From: Phaeoceros laevis
Lineage: Eukaryota > Anthocerotophyta > Anthocerotopsida > Notothyladales
DNA: 41,526 nucleotides
NCBI GenBank assembly: GCA_049999765.1
Contig: JBNGIQ010005308.1
Coordinates: forward strand, 1 to 41,526
Direction: 5' to 3'
Shown: in pieces, positions 1 to 10,957 of the stretch
How the letters are laid out: each line of letters opens with the position of its first letter
Position numbering within the stretch: the stretch's first letter is position 1
Translations under genes and position numbers: made by a program
The notes under the pieces: generated by a model
The model's database searches: none
Told to the model about the DNA's origin: nothing
What the model saw: only the letters and a program-made list of their open reading frames with translations

Positions 1-13
1 TTGACGCTCCGTG

Positions 14-182
14 GCCAGGCCGGCCGCCAGCCTGGATATCAGACCGAGCCCGGAAATTTTGGAACCAGCTCGACGATCGGTTGCTAGGCCGGCCACCGGC
101 CTAGGACATCGGGCCGAGCCTGGTGCTTTTGGGACCAGCTCGACGATCTGTTGCCAGGCCGGTCGCCGGCCTGAGACACCGG
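14..182. repeat. 70-bp tandem repeat, about 2.4 copies
   Basis: A GC-rich unit containing the words ACCAGCTCGACGATC and GGCCGGCC recurs with a period of 70 bases: the block starting at 61 matches the one starting at 131, and partial copies lie on either side. Copies differ by scattered substitutions, so the array is not recent. It is probably a minisatellite or the edge of a larger repeat cut by the window start. Confidence 0.8.
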
Positions 183-195
183 ACTCAGTCTACAG

Positions 196-325
196 CCCAA
201 CCACGGTTGGAGTCTCACACCCAACTACGGTTTGAGTCTCCAACCATGGTTGGAGTCTCTAACCCAACCGCGGTTAAAGTCGCCAACCGTGGCTGGAGTT
301 TCCAACCCAACTACGGATAACCTCG
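196..325. repeat. Alternating 20/23-bp tandem repeat with palindromic core
   Basis: Six degenerate units of the form CCAAC-N4-GGTTGGAGTCT follow each other, alternating between about 20 and 23 bases (a roughly 43-bp dimer). One core, CCAACCATGGTTGG near 241, is a perfect palindrome, and others differ by one or two bases. Short reading frames run through the array on both strands because the repeat lacks stops; they are not treated as genes. Confidence 0.8.
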
Positions 326-1791
326 CCAACCATGCCCGTGAGCCCTGCTGCTGTTGAAACATAGGTCCCTTGGCGTTCGTGTGCCTTTGCTTGGGGGCTA
401 GGGCAGCCCAACAGTCAGCCATCCAGCAACGTTGAACAGTCGTTCCTGCTGGATCTGGGTGTAAAGATTGGTGCCTGCCTCACATCTTTTGTGCACATTG
501 ACAGCCTCTTCGTACCTTCCTTTCCAATATCTTAGGGGTTTTTCTGACTTCGGAATCCTGTGTCTTCCTAAATGCCAGTCTGAGTGCATTGAATGAATGA
601 ATGAATGAAAACTTTCCGATCTGGGCGATAGACCAACAGGGCAACAAAATGGTTACGTACTCGACTCAATTTGAGGACCCTATCCGAAATTTTCCTAAGC
701 GTTTTGTAGAGCCTAGCTCTCTGTTATTCTACCTAAGAGCCCACCCGCCTTCCTTCCTTCAGAGCTTCCTTAGGCAGAATAGTTGAGAGGGCCCCGGGTT
801 AAAGTTAGGATCTATTGTAGAGTCTTTTCGAAAAGAGCGTTGCTCCACCTTAGGATTTGATCATACCATTAGTGTGGATGCACAACAATTCCCTGGCTGT
901 CTTTTCAAGCCTGAACGAGGTTAAAGGAGTGAGACCTATCAGGCTCGGGATTTCTAACCCGAACCCTAAAATGCACACAACACAAAGCCATGCCACAATC
1001 TAACTAACTCCATATTTACTTTCAACCGAGTTATTTTGCATCTAGAACTGCGTGTGAAAGGGGTTTGAACAACAAGAAGAACGGCTCAAGCTGGATGGAT
1101 GCCCAACATCCCGGCACACAAGGGCAGCAGTGCTGCAGCAGCAAACCATCGCCCATCCGTGGTCCGTAGCCCATCGCCTGTCCGTGGCTTCCATCCCCTC
1201 TCTCTAAGTGACATGCCTACTAGTATGAAGTTTCGTGGCCAAATAATGCTTGGACCAAAAGGGGCTAGTATTAGGGACTTTTGCACTCACGGGTTAGCAC
1301 TAGCTTTATGACCAGGATTACTGGAATTAAGGAGATATGGTTTCGCACCACATTTTAGCCATAGTAAATTTTTAACTATTTAATCGGTTAGTCGACATTT
1401 TTAACCTGTCTACCCCCCTCCTAAACTGGTAAATTTAGTGTGAACTTGAGGAGGCTCCCGCCATCGCCCACCTTCTCGCTCCGCCATCGCTGCCAGCCGT
1501 ACGCGTGCCCAATTGGACCCATAAGCTTGTAGTAAAGTTGTTTCTTCTTAGAACTCTATCGTAAGGACGATATAGAGGACAATCTAGAACTACTAGAAAT
1601 AAATCCTAGTGAGTCTCAGAGTAGAAAAACAAAGAAAGCTAGTGTGAATGCGTATCTATTTATGAGAAAGCTAATATTAAATTAGAACTAACATAGCCGT
1701 TAAATCGTCATATGTCAAGTAGCTTGCTAACTTTGGCATGTCACATACATGGTGGCCTGCTCGATCCCCTCTTGTTGGAGTACAAATCTCT
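326..1791. other. Intergenic sequence, no gene recognised
   Basis: Only short frames without recognisable motifs occur here. A small GAATGAATGAATGA tract lies at 590-607. No tRNA, rRNA or transposase-like sequence was seen. Confidence 0.6.
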
Positions 1792-2208
1792 TCATAAATG
1801 ATGTTCTTCCTCATAGAACTTTAACTCAGTCAAATCCAAATGCAATCCTGATGATGGAACATAAATTGCCCTCGGCAATGCATGCCAGTCTTCTTGCCTA
1901 CATCCCAAACAACTCCGATACATCCATGGAAACAATACCATGAACACATTGATGATTCCCACCATATACAAATCCATATTTCCGTGCGTAGTAAACATTA
2001 GTGCTAAGCCTGGTGCACCTCCCACCAAAGTAAGCCACGATAAGTGAGCAAGGCTTGTCTTGGATTTGCCATCCCACTCCGGAGAAATTATGATGCGAAG
2101 AATTGAAAGAAAAAAAAAACTACTCCAGAATAGAGTGACTAAGATTAATTCATCACTTGTAGCAATAGCAGCATGGCACAATTTGTCCAACTTCTCTATA
2201 AGATCCAT
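1792..2208 (-). CDS. Hypothetical small hydrophobic protein (138 aa)
   Basis: An uninterrupted frame starting at an ATG at 2208 gives about 138 residues. The first third has a charged start followed by a strongly hydrophobic stretch (LVTLFWSSFFFLSILRIII). Two more apolar stretches follow (around LTLVGGAPGLALMF and VGIINVFMVLFPWMY), so two or three membrane helices are possible. The C-terminal third is hydrophilic and acidic (KFYEEEHHL). I do not recognise a family. The 100-N gap lies just upstream of its start, so it may be the last exon of a longer minus-strand gene, or a chance open frame. The hydrophobic pattern is the only support. Confidence 0.3.
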   Translation of the reverse strand: MDLIEKLDKLCHAAIATSDELILVTLFWSSFFFLSILRIIISPEWDGKSKTSLAHLSWLTLVGGAPGLALMFTTHGNMDLYMVGIINVFMVLFPWMYRSCLGCRQEDWHALPRAIYVPSSGLHLDLTELKFYEEEHHL

Positions 2209-2357
2209 AGATAGCAAATAACCTTAACTTTTTGGACGCACACAATTTGAAGTGATTGTTTCAAAGAATTTTTTTACTTGTGTGACGATAGTTGTCCGCT
2301 TGGTAACGAAACCATGATCAGTGTCTTTGAAATAACAGATGGGGCCCGAATATATAG

Positions 2358-2457
2358 NNNNNNNNNNNNNNNNNNNNNNNNNNNNNNNNNNNNNNNNNNN
2401 NNNNNNNNNNNNNNNNNNNNNNNNNNNNNNNNNNNNNNNNNNNNNNNNNNNNNNNNN
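2358..2457. other. Assembly gap (100 N)
   Basis: Exactly 100 Ns, the usual placeholder for a scaffold gap of unknown size. Reading frames crossing it are meaningless. The gap separates the small hydrophobic ORF from the 3' end of the GRAS gene. Confidence 0.98.
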
Positions 2458-2615
2458 TCCGAGTCCTTGCACTTCACCGTAAAGAGACAGTTCACTGTGC
2501 CGTTTAGGGTCCGGCGGTACCCACGCAGAAGTAAGAAACCAATCAAAAAATGAGTTTGAATTAATTTGAATTAGACTAGAACAACGTACTGCTGTCAACA
2601 GCCGTGTCAACGGAG

Positions 2616-5462
2616 TCAACACGACCAGGCGGACGCAAAGAACACAGGTCGTTCCTTCCACCTAAGCGTCAAGCAACCATGCTCAGAAGCTATCTGAAAG
2701 CCGTTTCCAGGATACTGGTTGAGGAGCCATTGGACCTGCGAAGATGATTGCCCGGAGATGGGGTGTGCCTGAAAACCAGCCTTGATCAGACGTTCCCTCC
2801 ACTGATTCAGCCTCTCATAACGTTCAACCCGCTCCCTCCCCTCGCAAGCCACGATGTTGATGATCTCTCGTCCAAACCAGAGCTGCTCGATTTGGGCACG
2901 TTCGGGACTCTCCTGATCGAGAGCCGCAGCCAAGGAGTCGAAGATGGCCGAGTAGAAGTGCAGCGCCTCCAAAAACCTTCCTAAGAAGTGGGAGCAGTTG
3001 TTGTTGGCGTCGGGCTCCACGACTGCCACCACCTTGGGCTTCAAATTGCGCACCACCGCAAGCACGTTCCCCATGGCGTGCCCGGTGTCGTCGTGCAGCA
3101 GCTTGTGCAACACCCCTGTGCAGCTCACTGCCAGGGCCGAGGCGCAGTCGTCCGGGTCGACCAGTTGCCAGGGTTGCAAGCTGCCGGCCACCTCGACCAC
3201 CAGCCTGAACTCGAACTGCAGGCCCAGGGTCTGAGCAACCTTGGCAATCTGCTCTCCTGCATCCTGTGCCGCTTCCGGCGACCAGAGCGTGCAATGGATC
3301 TCGCTGAAGATGACGGATGTGAGGCGGATCCTGGCGGGCGGGCCTCCCATGCCTCCCATCCTGGACTTGAGGTCATGGAGCAGGGCGATCCACTGCCAGG
3401 CCCGGGTCATGGAAAAGTCGACCACATGGACATCAACCTCCCCTTCAAACGCCTCCAGCAGGGTTTGGTTAGCTGCCAATCCTGCGAATTTGGTGAAGGG
3501 ACTGAACTGGTGAAAACACTGGAACGCGTGCAACACACCCTCGGGCGTGGGCTCCTTGCACCCCAACGCTTGGTACAGCCCAGGCCCGCACCCGATCCCG
3601 GCCATCCTGGCAACCAGCCCGTATGTGAAGTAGGATGCCACCCGCTGCATGGCGTCCCCGTAAGGAGACACCAGCGTGCTCAGCTCTGACAAAATCAAGT
3701 TTGCTCCTGCAAAATTGCTGCTCCCTATGGCGTCCCCGCAGCTGATGACGAGGTTCACGAGGTGCACCCCCGGGGGCACCTCCTCCGCCTTGCAAGAGCT
3801 CATGGACCTGATGGGATCGCTTGCTGCCTGGTGCCGCCCTCCGGCGATGCCCTGGCCCTGGCCCTGGCCGTGGAGGGAGTAGTCGGAATCGAACACCGCC
3901 AAGTGGCCATGGCCGTGGACTGGATCTGCTGCCTGCCAAGGGTTGCTGCTGTATGCCACAGATGCAGTGGCAGTGGGCTGCTGGCTATCGCAGTCTTCCC
4001 AAGGTTGTGAAAACGGGAGTGACTGTCTTGTGTTGCCGTCAGACATGGCCTGGTAATCGCACGAAATCGCATCGCTGAAGACCTCCGGAGGGTGCAACTC
4101 GGCTGCTGATCCAAAGCCTGCGGTGGACGGTGGGTAGTCGAAGTGATGGAGCAATGGCAGAGGGCTGTCGTTGAAGATGGACTGGAAATTCAGGTCCCTA
4201 GGCGACTGGAACTTGTGCATGTCTTCGTATGTGGCCTGGCCCAGGCCTTCCGAGGATACCGAGGCTGTCTGCAGGCGCACCAAGGAACGGATTCCGGTGA
4301 CCTTCTGCTCCAGGTTGCGCCTAGCCAAGTCATGATTTTTGTCCTCAGCCGGCACTCCGTTACTGTTGGTGTGTTCACCAACCCGGGAGCCAAATTCCTC
4401 AACCAACGCATTGGCCAAACCACCACGAGGATCGTGGTCTCCGGCAGGGGGATCCAGTCTGCCCGAGCCAGACGTCGGCCGCTCCTCCTGTACACCGAGG
4501 CCAGCGGTGCTCATGGACCCCAGACCTATGTCGGTATGAAGCAAGCTGGCTAGGTTGAAGGAGGTTGCGTTGGAGCCACAAGAATCACGCCTCCTGTGCT
4601 CGCTGGCGGTGGCTGCCGGGCCCGAGGCTGATGGCTGCTGGTCCTTGGACGAACTTGACCTAGACGACGTCACGCACTGGTCCAAGGACTGGATGAGGAG
4701 ATCTCTGGAGGAGTTGCAAGCGGAGGAAGAGGAGGTGGGAGAAGGTAACTGCAGGACGCTCTCCAGATCCGTCACAATGCTGGACACGCCCTTGTTCCTC
4801 AGCTCCGCATCATCCTGCATGTTGCGCATCTCCTGCGCTGCCTGCAGAATGTGCGCCAGCGCCGGAAGCTGGATGGGAGACTGTGCAATTCCCTCGCAAT
4901 TGACGGAAACTTCAAGCAAGTCCTTGGAATAACCTTCTTGCTGCACCGGAGCTGATTCCCCTCCCACCTGCTGCGACACGCCGGCCGGGGGCGACCTCGG
5001 CAGCGTTGAGCATGAATTGGAAGCTGCAGCAAGTGCCGTGGCCGATTCCCTCTCCTGTTTGCGCTTGCTCACTTCGTCGCTGCCTGCGGACTGCGCAACG
5101 CTTGTTGAAGCTTGCATGCTGGTGAAGGAAGCAGATAGGTTGACACCTCCAAACGCGTCCTCCGAGTCTGGAACGATAATCCAATGAGCTGGCCAGGCAT
5201 AAATCTCCTCCTCCTCCTCCTCCTCCTCTGTTGCAATGCTTCCCTGAGGATTCCACGCCGCGCTTTGCCCTGCGGTAGATGAAGAACCTGTCTGGCGGTG
5301 GTGCGCAGCTGAAAAACTCCTCACAGCATCAAAGGGAGTGGTAGAAGCAAAATTTTGGCCCTGTTGCAAAATCTGGCTGGACTGAGCAGATTGACACCGA
5401 GTGCGCGCTGGTTGGGAAACATGTGGCATCTGGCGGCTAGCCTGTACGAACCCGGACATCAT
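2616..5462 (-). CDS. GRAS-family transcription regulator (948 aa, intronless)
   Basis: A single open frame runs from an ATG at 5462 (an in-frame TGA lies just upstream) to a TGA at 2616-2618. The C-terminal ~385 residues (from about 563) form a GRAS domain. A first leucine-rich region is followed by the VHIID-type motif, here VHVVDFSMTRAWQWIALL (about residue 675). A second leucine-rich/PFYRE-like region and a SAW region ending GCLTLRWKERP...SAWSC complete the domain. GREIINIVACEGRERVERYE resembles the SCARECROW/DELLA branch of the family. The long N-terminus is low-complexity, rich in Ser and Gln, with a poly-Glu run encoded by a CTC repeat at 5205-5228. No DELLA or TVHYNP motif is visible, so it is probably not a gibberellin-responsive DELLA repressor. 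GRAS proteins act in the nucleus as transcriptional (co)regulators; the subfamily is not resolved. Lack of introns is usual for the family. Confidence 0.93.
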   Translation of the reverse strand: MMSGFVQASRQMPHVSQPARTRCQSAQSSQILQQGQNFASTTPFDAVRSFSAAHHRQTGSSSTAGQSAAWNPQGSIATEEEEEEEEIYAWPAHWIIVPDSEDAFGGVNLSASFTSMQASTSVAQSAGSDEVSKRKQERESATALAAASNSCSTLPRSPPAGVSQQVGGESAPVQQEGYSKDLLEVSVNCEGIAQSPIQLPALAHILQAAQEMRNMQDDAELRNKGVSSIVTDLESVLQLPSPTSSSSACNSSRDLLIQSLDQCVTSSRSSSSKDQQPSASGPAATASEHRRRDSCGSNATSFNLASLLHTDIGLGSMSTAGLGVQEERPTSGSGRLDPPAGDHDPRGGLANALVEEFGSRVGEHTNSNGVPAEDKNHDLARRNLEQKVTGIRSLVRLQTASVSSEGLGQATYEDMHKFQSPRDLNFQSIFNDSPLPLLHHFDYPPSTAGFGSAAELHPPEVFSDAISCDYQAMSDGNTRQSLPFSQPWEDCDSQQPTATASVAYSSNPWQAADPVHGHGHLAVFDSDYSLHGQGQGQGIAGGRHQAASDPIRSMSSCKAEEVPPGVHLVNLVISCGDAIGSSNFAGANLILSELSTLVSPYGDAMQRVASYFTYGLVARMAGIGCGPGLYQALGCKEPTPEGVLHAFQCFHQFSPFTKFAGLAANQTLLEAFEGEVDVHVVDFSMTRAWQWIALLHDLKSRMGGMGGPPARIRLTSVIFSEIHCTLWSPEAAQDAGEQIAKVAQTLGLQFEFRLVVEVAGSLQPWQLVDPDDCASALAVSCTGVLHKLLHDDTGHAMGNVLAVVRNLKPKVVAVVEPDANNNCSHFLGRFLEALHFYSAIFDSLAAALDQESPERAQIEQLWFGREIINIVACEGRERVERYERLNQWRERLIKAGFQAHPISGQSSSQVQWLLNQYPGNGFQIASEHGCLTLRWKERPVFFASAWSC

Positions 5463-6469
5463 CGACGCTGCCAATTGCAATTGCCAGCTAATGCAACCCT
5501 CAATTGCTCAAGCTCGAGCATGCGTAGAACCTCAGTATGTACACCTTGCCTTGGAACTGCTGAAACTCCTACAAACTTGTTCATCAAAACCTGGCTGCAG
5601 GCGTCGGATATGTGCCTTCAGGAAGTGTGCCCTAAGGAGGATCAAATGCATCAATGCTCCTCTTCATCCCTCAGAAAAAAGTGCCATTGCAGCGCCGGGT
5701 GTGCCCCCAGGCATCCATACATGTAGATTGAAATCCTCTTCTTCTCAATTGCAGCAGCAAGGGCAATTGAAGAGACCTAAACTTGCCTGCAGCCAATTTC
5801 AATCCGGAAAGAAATAGGTCTCGAGAATGGGAACAAGCAGGGGATCTCCAGAGCATCGGCTGCTAGCTAGCTGGCAAGATATGCACGTCGGTCGGTGCTG
5901 AAATCACAGACTGAGTCTCCTCCGGGGCTCACACCATGGGAATTGTGAAGAACGAGGGAAGGAGGGCCCGGGCAGGGCAAGCAGACAGAGCACGGCAGCG
6001 GTGGTACGGGCGGGAAGATGGTAGGCAGAGCGACATGTCGAGCGAAGTAGGTAGCGCCTGGTCTTGTAGGCCACCAAATCAGACGCAACAAAAACTGCTC
6101 GTCCAGCCAAGAAATCTCCGAACTCGGGTCGGGCCGCAATGGGATCTCGCATCCCGGCCGGCTACGGCCACCTCAACGCGGCTACGCGCAATCGCATTAA
6201 TTAGGACCTACGACGGAAAGCCCGGGTCTGTCGTGGCGCGGCGCTCCGTTTGTCACGCACGGTCCACGGTTCGTCATCAGTCTTCACGCCCGTTCCTCCA
6301 ATGCTGTACGGTCGCTTTCTGCCCGAGCCTCCACCCGGCGACCCAGCTTCGGGCCGGGCGGACGTTCACTTTCAAACCCCCGGTTCCCGCCAGAAATGTC
6401 TGTCGCTTGCCTGGACAAGGTTTTGAACTCTTCTCTTGAGGTCTGGTAGCCAGTTCGGTGCATCCAGAG
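5463..6469. promoter_or_regulatory. Shared divergent upstream region between GRAS gene (-) and coiled-coil gene (+)
   Basis: About 1 kb separates two divergent start codons, so it must hold both 5' leaders and promoters. No convincing TATA element was identified. The part next to the GRAS start carries short frames that look like leader uORFs rather than genes. Confidence 0.45.
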
Positions 6470-9015
6470 ATGGCCAGGCCGAGGGATGGAGGGGTTGGCT
6501 CGCTCGCGGCTGAGCAGATGATATCCCTGGCAGAGTTTCGGCAGAGATCCGAGAGCCTGTCAGGGAAAGTGGAGAAGCTGGACGGTTGCCGAGCTCATTT
6601 TCAGGAGGTCACTCAAGCAGCGGAACTGGAGGCTGCGCAGTGCAGCAGAACTAGTGTTAAACATTTAGAGGTGAGCAATTCTGTACTGGCTCATTGCTGC
6701 TGTTGAGGTTTGCAAGGAGCATTTGGTCGGGGGACTGATTTCTGGTGCGTCCGGTCAGGCTTTGCTCGGGAACCTCAGGGATGAGCTGGTTCAAGCAAAA
6801 TGTGAACAGATCCTGCTCCGGAGCTTGGGGCCTGGTCAGCTGGAAATCTTGGATGGCACGGAAAGCCACGAGGATGACAACGGTGAGTTTGACTGGTCCT
6901 TGCTTGTTAGGTCCTACCCTACATGGACAGGAGCACTCATGCGGGCTTTGCTTTCCCTTGGCTCCCTCAGAGGACAGGCAGACTCAGGAGGCGGAAAAAC
7001 TCACCCACGAGATTGAGCAGTCCATCGCCGAAATTTGTTCCGGTACCGCATCAAGGTTTTGAAGCCCCTGAAGTTGGCCTTCTCTTCCCGCCCTGACAAA
7101 TGCATGCTTGGAGGACAGGATTCAAGCGTTTTGAGGAGGACCAGCGCAATCTCCATTCCATTTCTTGCGACGAGGAGGTGGTTTCCCTGTCGCATTTCCT
7201 ACTTTGCAGTCAAAATTTCTGTGCTTGTACACCTCAAGACTGCGAGATTGGTAGCGTTTAACCAGCTCGTCTGTATGGATGTTGCAGATTGCTATTCTGG
7301 AAGAGCTAGAAGAGGCCGTGAAAGCTGTGAGTAATCGTCATCCGCAACTCGCTTAATAGCACCAGGAAAAGTCATTTGACAGTTTCTCTTTAGTATCGTA
7401 CTCTTGGTAATTCGACCTACGTGCAGAGCACAAGCGTACAAGAGGAATACGAGTCGGCAATGAGACGATTGGTGAGAATGTCAATGCACCTGCAAATTTC
7501 TGTAAGCTCGATTTACTTGGTGCCCTTGTATGGCATTGACTGACAAGCAAGCCAGACTGAAACCTCTAATAGATTGCGCGAAGTTGAAGCAGAGCTTGCA
7601 GCGGATGAAAAACACACCAAGCTGGCAGAGGCTGAGGTGATTCCAACTGCCCATGGATCAACCGTTTGTGCTGACATGGCCATATTGTCCATTTATCTGT
7701 TTTCTTTTGTTGACTTTCAGCTGGAGAGATTTCAAAGACAGCTTAGGGAACGGCAACATATTCAACAAGACCATCAACAGATGGCAGCACAACAGGATAG
7801 GTGCTTTCCGCTGATGGATTTTGTAATGCTTTGCTAGGTCCTTGATATGTCGTCACTCCTTTCACTGTTTTGCTGTTACCTACTTTACTTGCATGTTGTC
7901 TCTCATCAGGTTGACCGCAATGGATAAGCTTGTAGCTCGGTACACCGGGTTCACTGTGACAGACATGGCTGATGCGCATTTAAAGTTCACAATGACCAAC
8001 TTGTCACACGCAGTGCAGAGCAGAGGGCATACCCCTGAGAACCTTGGCCCTCAACGTGATTTGGATATCCGTCTAGATCCTCGCTCCATGGAACTTCTAA
8101 GTGCCAAGGTTTCCTTCTTTTCAGAGTCTGGCTAGATTTTCCATGTTGCTGGGACTGCTTACCCTATATAAGCTAACACCACGCTTCATTACACTGCTTG
8201 CAGCTCACTCCTGAATTTTGTATAGCCCAAGACGTCTCAGCAGCAAAACTGCAACCGTAAGCCAGCAGTTGTCACCGTCATGTTGCTTTGTGTCCAGTTT
8301 ATTTCATCATCTTGCACTAACTATTTTTTGGCATATCAGGGTGTACAGTTCGGGTCTTTCAAGGATGGATGGCGAGAGATATCTGAACCTCGCCCAAGTG
8401 GAATGTTTGGTCAGGGAGGTGTGGGAACATATCCACAGCTATGATGTGAAGGCCTCGGTAGTGTACGCAGCTGCACAATCCTCGAGGTACTGTGGCATAT
8501 TAAACATCGGATCAAGGGATCCTGTTACTTCACTAACGACGAGGGACTAATGTCCTGGATTTGCCGAATCTTTTTCAGGTATGCGTTTAGACTGTTGGAG
8601 CCCCACTACATCTCTGCCACCATCTTTGGGAGCGTCCAGGTTCTCCTCGAGGTTCCAAATTCCTGGCCAGCGGCAGGCGTTCCCCTTAGCGTGAGCTCAT
8701 TGCTCCCTGGTGGGGCCTCGTTAAATCTGTCGTCCACGAGCATTCTGCATGTACTGGTAAGCAGTTTCACACCATGCTTTAGTACGATGGAAACATGTAT
8801 GGCAGTGACATTCAAGCTGGGTTTGAAGACCAGTAGCTTACTAATTAACTGTGCTGTGCCCCAAGGAGGTGTGCAATTCGTTGGAGAAAAGTGTGCGATG
8901 TCACCTGGTTCGCTTCGCTGAGTCTCTGGAGAAGATAATTGAAGGCATGAAATGTAGAGAAACAATGTTCAAGCTACTGGGCGTATCAGCTTCCCCTCCA
9001 GATAACGGGCGCTAA
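6470..9015 (+). CDS. Coiled-coil protein with RWD-like C-terminal regions; possibly KNL1-like kinetochore protein
   Basis: About 12 short exons can be followed from an ATG at 6470 to TAA at 9013-9015. Readable pieces include 6470-6671, 6717-6892, 6972-7051, 7287-7326, 7394-7470, 7573-7638, 7721-7799, 7910-8109, 8205-8250, 8340-8487, 8580-8758 and 8867-9015. The N-terminal half is charged and heptad-like (LEELEEAVKA, LREVEAELAADEKHTKLAEAE, LERFQRQLRERQ), predicting coiled coil. The C-terminal part has two globular stretches: one around YTGFTVTDMADAHLKFTM and one around FGSVQVLLEVPNSWPAAGVP. The strand-strand-P-x-x-P pattern recalls the tandem RWD domains at the KNL1 C-terminus. That assignment is inference from pattern and order, not a recognised signature; a SPC25- or CENP-type protein is an alternative. 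The join before 7573 did not keep phase in my reading, so that exon boundary is uncertain. Confidence 0.55.
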
Positions 9016-9313
9016 GATCCTGTAAAACCCCAGATTATATGTACCTGGCATGGTGAAAAGGTGCATGTTAAAGCAGTCTTGCCTGACGCAGACTTTGATT
9101 GCTTGTTTTAGTTGAGCAAGCTTGTAAAATTATCCAACCAGATTGCAGGTTACCAACAGTCACTCTTTTAAGAAGTGAATGAGTCCCTTCGCAGATGAGG
9201 ATTGACCTACTTGGTAGAACAACGTACTGCATCTATTTATGAAATGTCCGTTCTTTTAAGTCAAGGGGCCGGTTTAGGGCTCGTAAGGTAGTAGCCGGAG
9301 ACCAGGTTGTGCA

Positions 9314-10569
9314 ATGGCTGGACTGGCAGCACCTGGATGGCTGGTTGTAGCTCGGCTGCCCAGCCTGAGGGAACTGTCACAGCAGAAACCTTCGAGTATG
9401 CAGGCTGAGCTCACATTGGATCGTTGCCACAGTGCACGATATTCTCTCAGGACCTCGGCGGCCAAAATTTGCTCCGGTAAGCACTTCGCAACTGAATGCT
9501 CTCTCTTCTCTGGTTTTGGCACCGCAGCAGAATGGCTGACAGTGTAACGTGCTGACACTCTGCAAGGCTTTCAGTATTGGAGGAGTTCTCGAGTCCCAAA
9601 ACAGGCGTTGTTGGGGCTGAACGATTCAAGAATGCCGCTGTGCCGGGTACCTATTGGGGACTCAGGTAGAAGGACCTCCCAACTTGACTGACACCGTCCT
9701 GAACAATCGTGCAGAAGGAAAGCTCATATGCTTTGCAGTATTGTTGAGCTACTGTTGCTGCTTCCTCCAACGATTGGGGCCAAATATTGTTCATGTGGTT
9801 TCCGCAGGGATGTCGGAGAGAAGGTAGTGGTGGAATTCAACCGTGGCTCCGAATGTGTGAGTGCGGATGGCACAACCTGAGAAGAGATATCTTAGCCGCT
9901 TCGCAAACTTGTCGGTGTCAAATAACCGCTTTGTTGAGGCAGGCAACTGCAACGGTGTGATTTTTCAGGTTTCGTGTTGATCAGGTGGTGGTGGCCGCAA
10001 AGGCAGGAGAAAACCTTTTGAGATTAGCGGAAAACTGTGGCGTCATGATACCAAACTCGGTAAGCTTCTAGTGGTTACTCATGGCACACCGAGCGATGTG
10101 CACTCATTCCCTTGGAAGGAAGCTCGTTGGACATAGTAGCGCTCTTCTTTAGTGAATGGACTCAGGTCTCGAACCCTCACGGGAGTGCCATTGGCTTTCA
10201 GGATTTCTGTTTCGAAGGATCCTGCTGCCACTGCGAAATGGAGGTCATTGGAGGGGCTAGGGAGGTCAGTTTTAACCTTGGTGTATGAGTAATTGTCTTT
10301 GTTTCAACTTTTACAGTTGCTTTACTGAACTGTTCCTGTTGTCTGCCCTTAGGTTGGGTATCGTGCCGAAACAAGGGACTCAGAACTGATCCGTAGCTGC
10401 ATCTGTCCGGTGAGTGTTCTCAGTTCTGTGTGAAACATTAGCAGAAGGATGGAGGCTTATATGTTTTGTTTCCCTAATTTTGGTTCCTTGACAGGTCCCG
10501 GCAGGGAGGGACAGCATCAAGGTTAATCTCATAAACGAGGAAGATGTTTGGGGAGAAGGTGTGGTCTGA
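9314..10569 (+). CDS. 2Fe-2S ferredoxin-like protein, probably plastid-targeted (190 aa, 7 exons)
   Basis: Exons 9314-9476, 9575-9665, 9808-9856, 9985-10059, 10202-10264, 10353-10409 and 10495-10569 join in phase at GT-AG introns and end at TGA. The N-terminus (about 55 residues) is rich in Ala, Ser, Arg and Leu with few acids, like a chloroplast transit peptide. The middle has TGVVGAERFKNAAVPGTYW, followed by the beta-grasp pattern VVVEFN...VVVAAKAGENLLRLAENCGV. The cluster ligands are C129, C134 and C137 (C-x4-C-x2-C in FCFEGSCCHCEMEV) and a fourth Cys at C163 or C165 in IRSCICP. This is the plant-type [2Fe-2S] ferredoxin arrangement, so it should carry electrons or sit as a redox subunit. 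The short length and C-terminal DEE..WGE-like tail suggest a specialised ferredoxin-like protein rather than photosynthetic ferredoxin. The electron partner is unknown. Confidence 0.82.
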
Positions 10570-10785
10570 TTGCCTCATCTAGGGTCGACTCCCCTTCACG
10601 GTCGGATATATTGCTGAATACCAAATTGGGCTCTGCAATAACCGGGGGTTCTACTTTTTACCAAGTTGGAAGGAACAACGGGAAGAATTAGGGGTTGAAC
10701 AAAAGTCATTAGTGTTGAGTGTAGTATGCATCTTGCATATTGCATTTGAGGTTGCCCTCAGGTAAACACAAAGGATCGGAAGCGC

Positions 10786-10916
10786 GTGTCCCAGCGACCT
10801 GAATTTCTGGAGCTCCTGTCCTAGCGACTTGATTTCCTAGAGCTCCCGACCTGATTTCCTGGAGCTCCTGTCCTAGCGCGACCTGATTTCCTAGCGCGAC
10901 CTAGTATTTTGGAGCT
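10786..10916. repeat. Imperfect ~31-bp tandem repeat
   Basis: Units of the form TCCTAGCGACCTGATTTCC-TGGAGCTCC repeat about four times, with a truncated unit and an internal duplication of TAGCGCGACCT. The array ends directly in front of the SAWADEE-like fragment. Confidence 0.75.
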
Positions 10917-10957
10917 ATGGCTCGGAAGCCACGGAGACAGCGACTAGAGGCAATGGA

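Noticed and set aside
196-325. Tandem repeat considered as a CRISPR array
   Set aside because: Units are contiguous without unique spacers and the surrounding genome is eukaryotic.
3000-4550. Long plus-strand frames antisense to the GRAS gene
   Set aside because: Shadows of a GC-rich coding region on the opposite strand.
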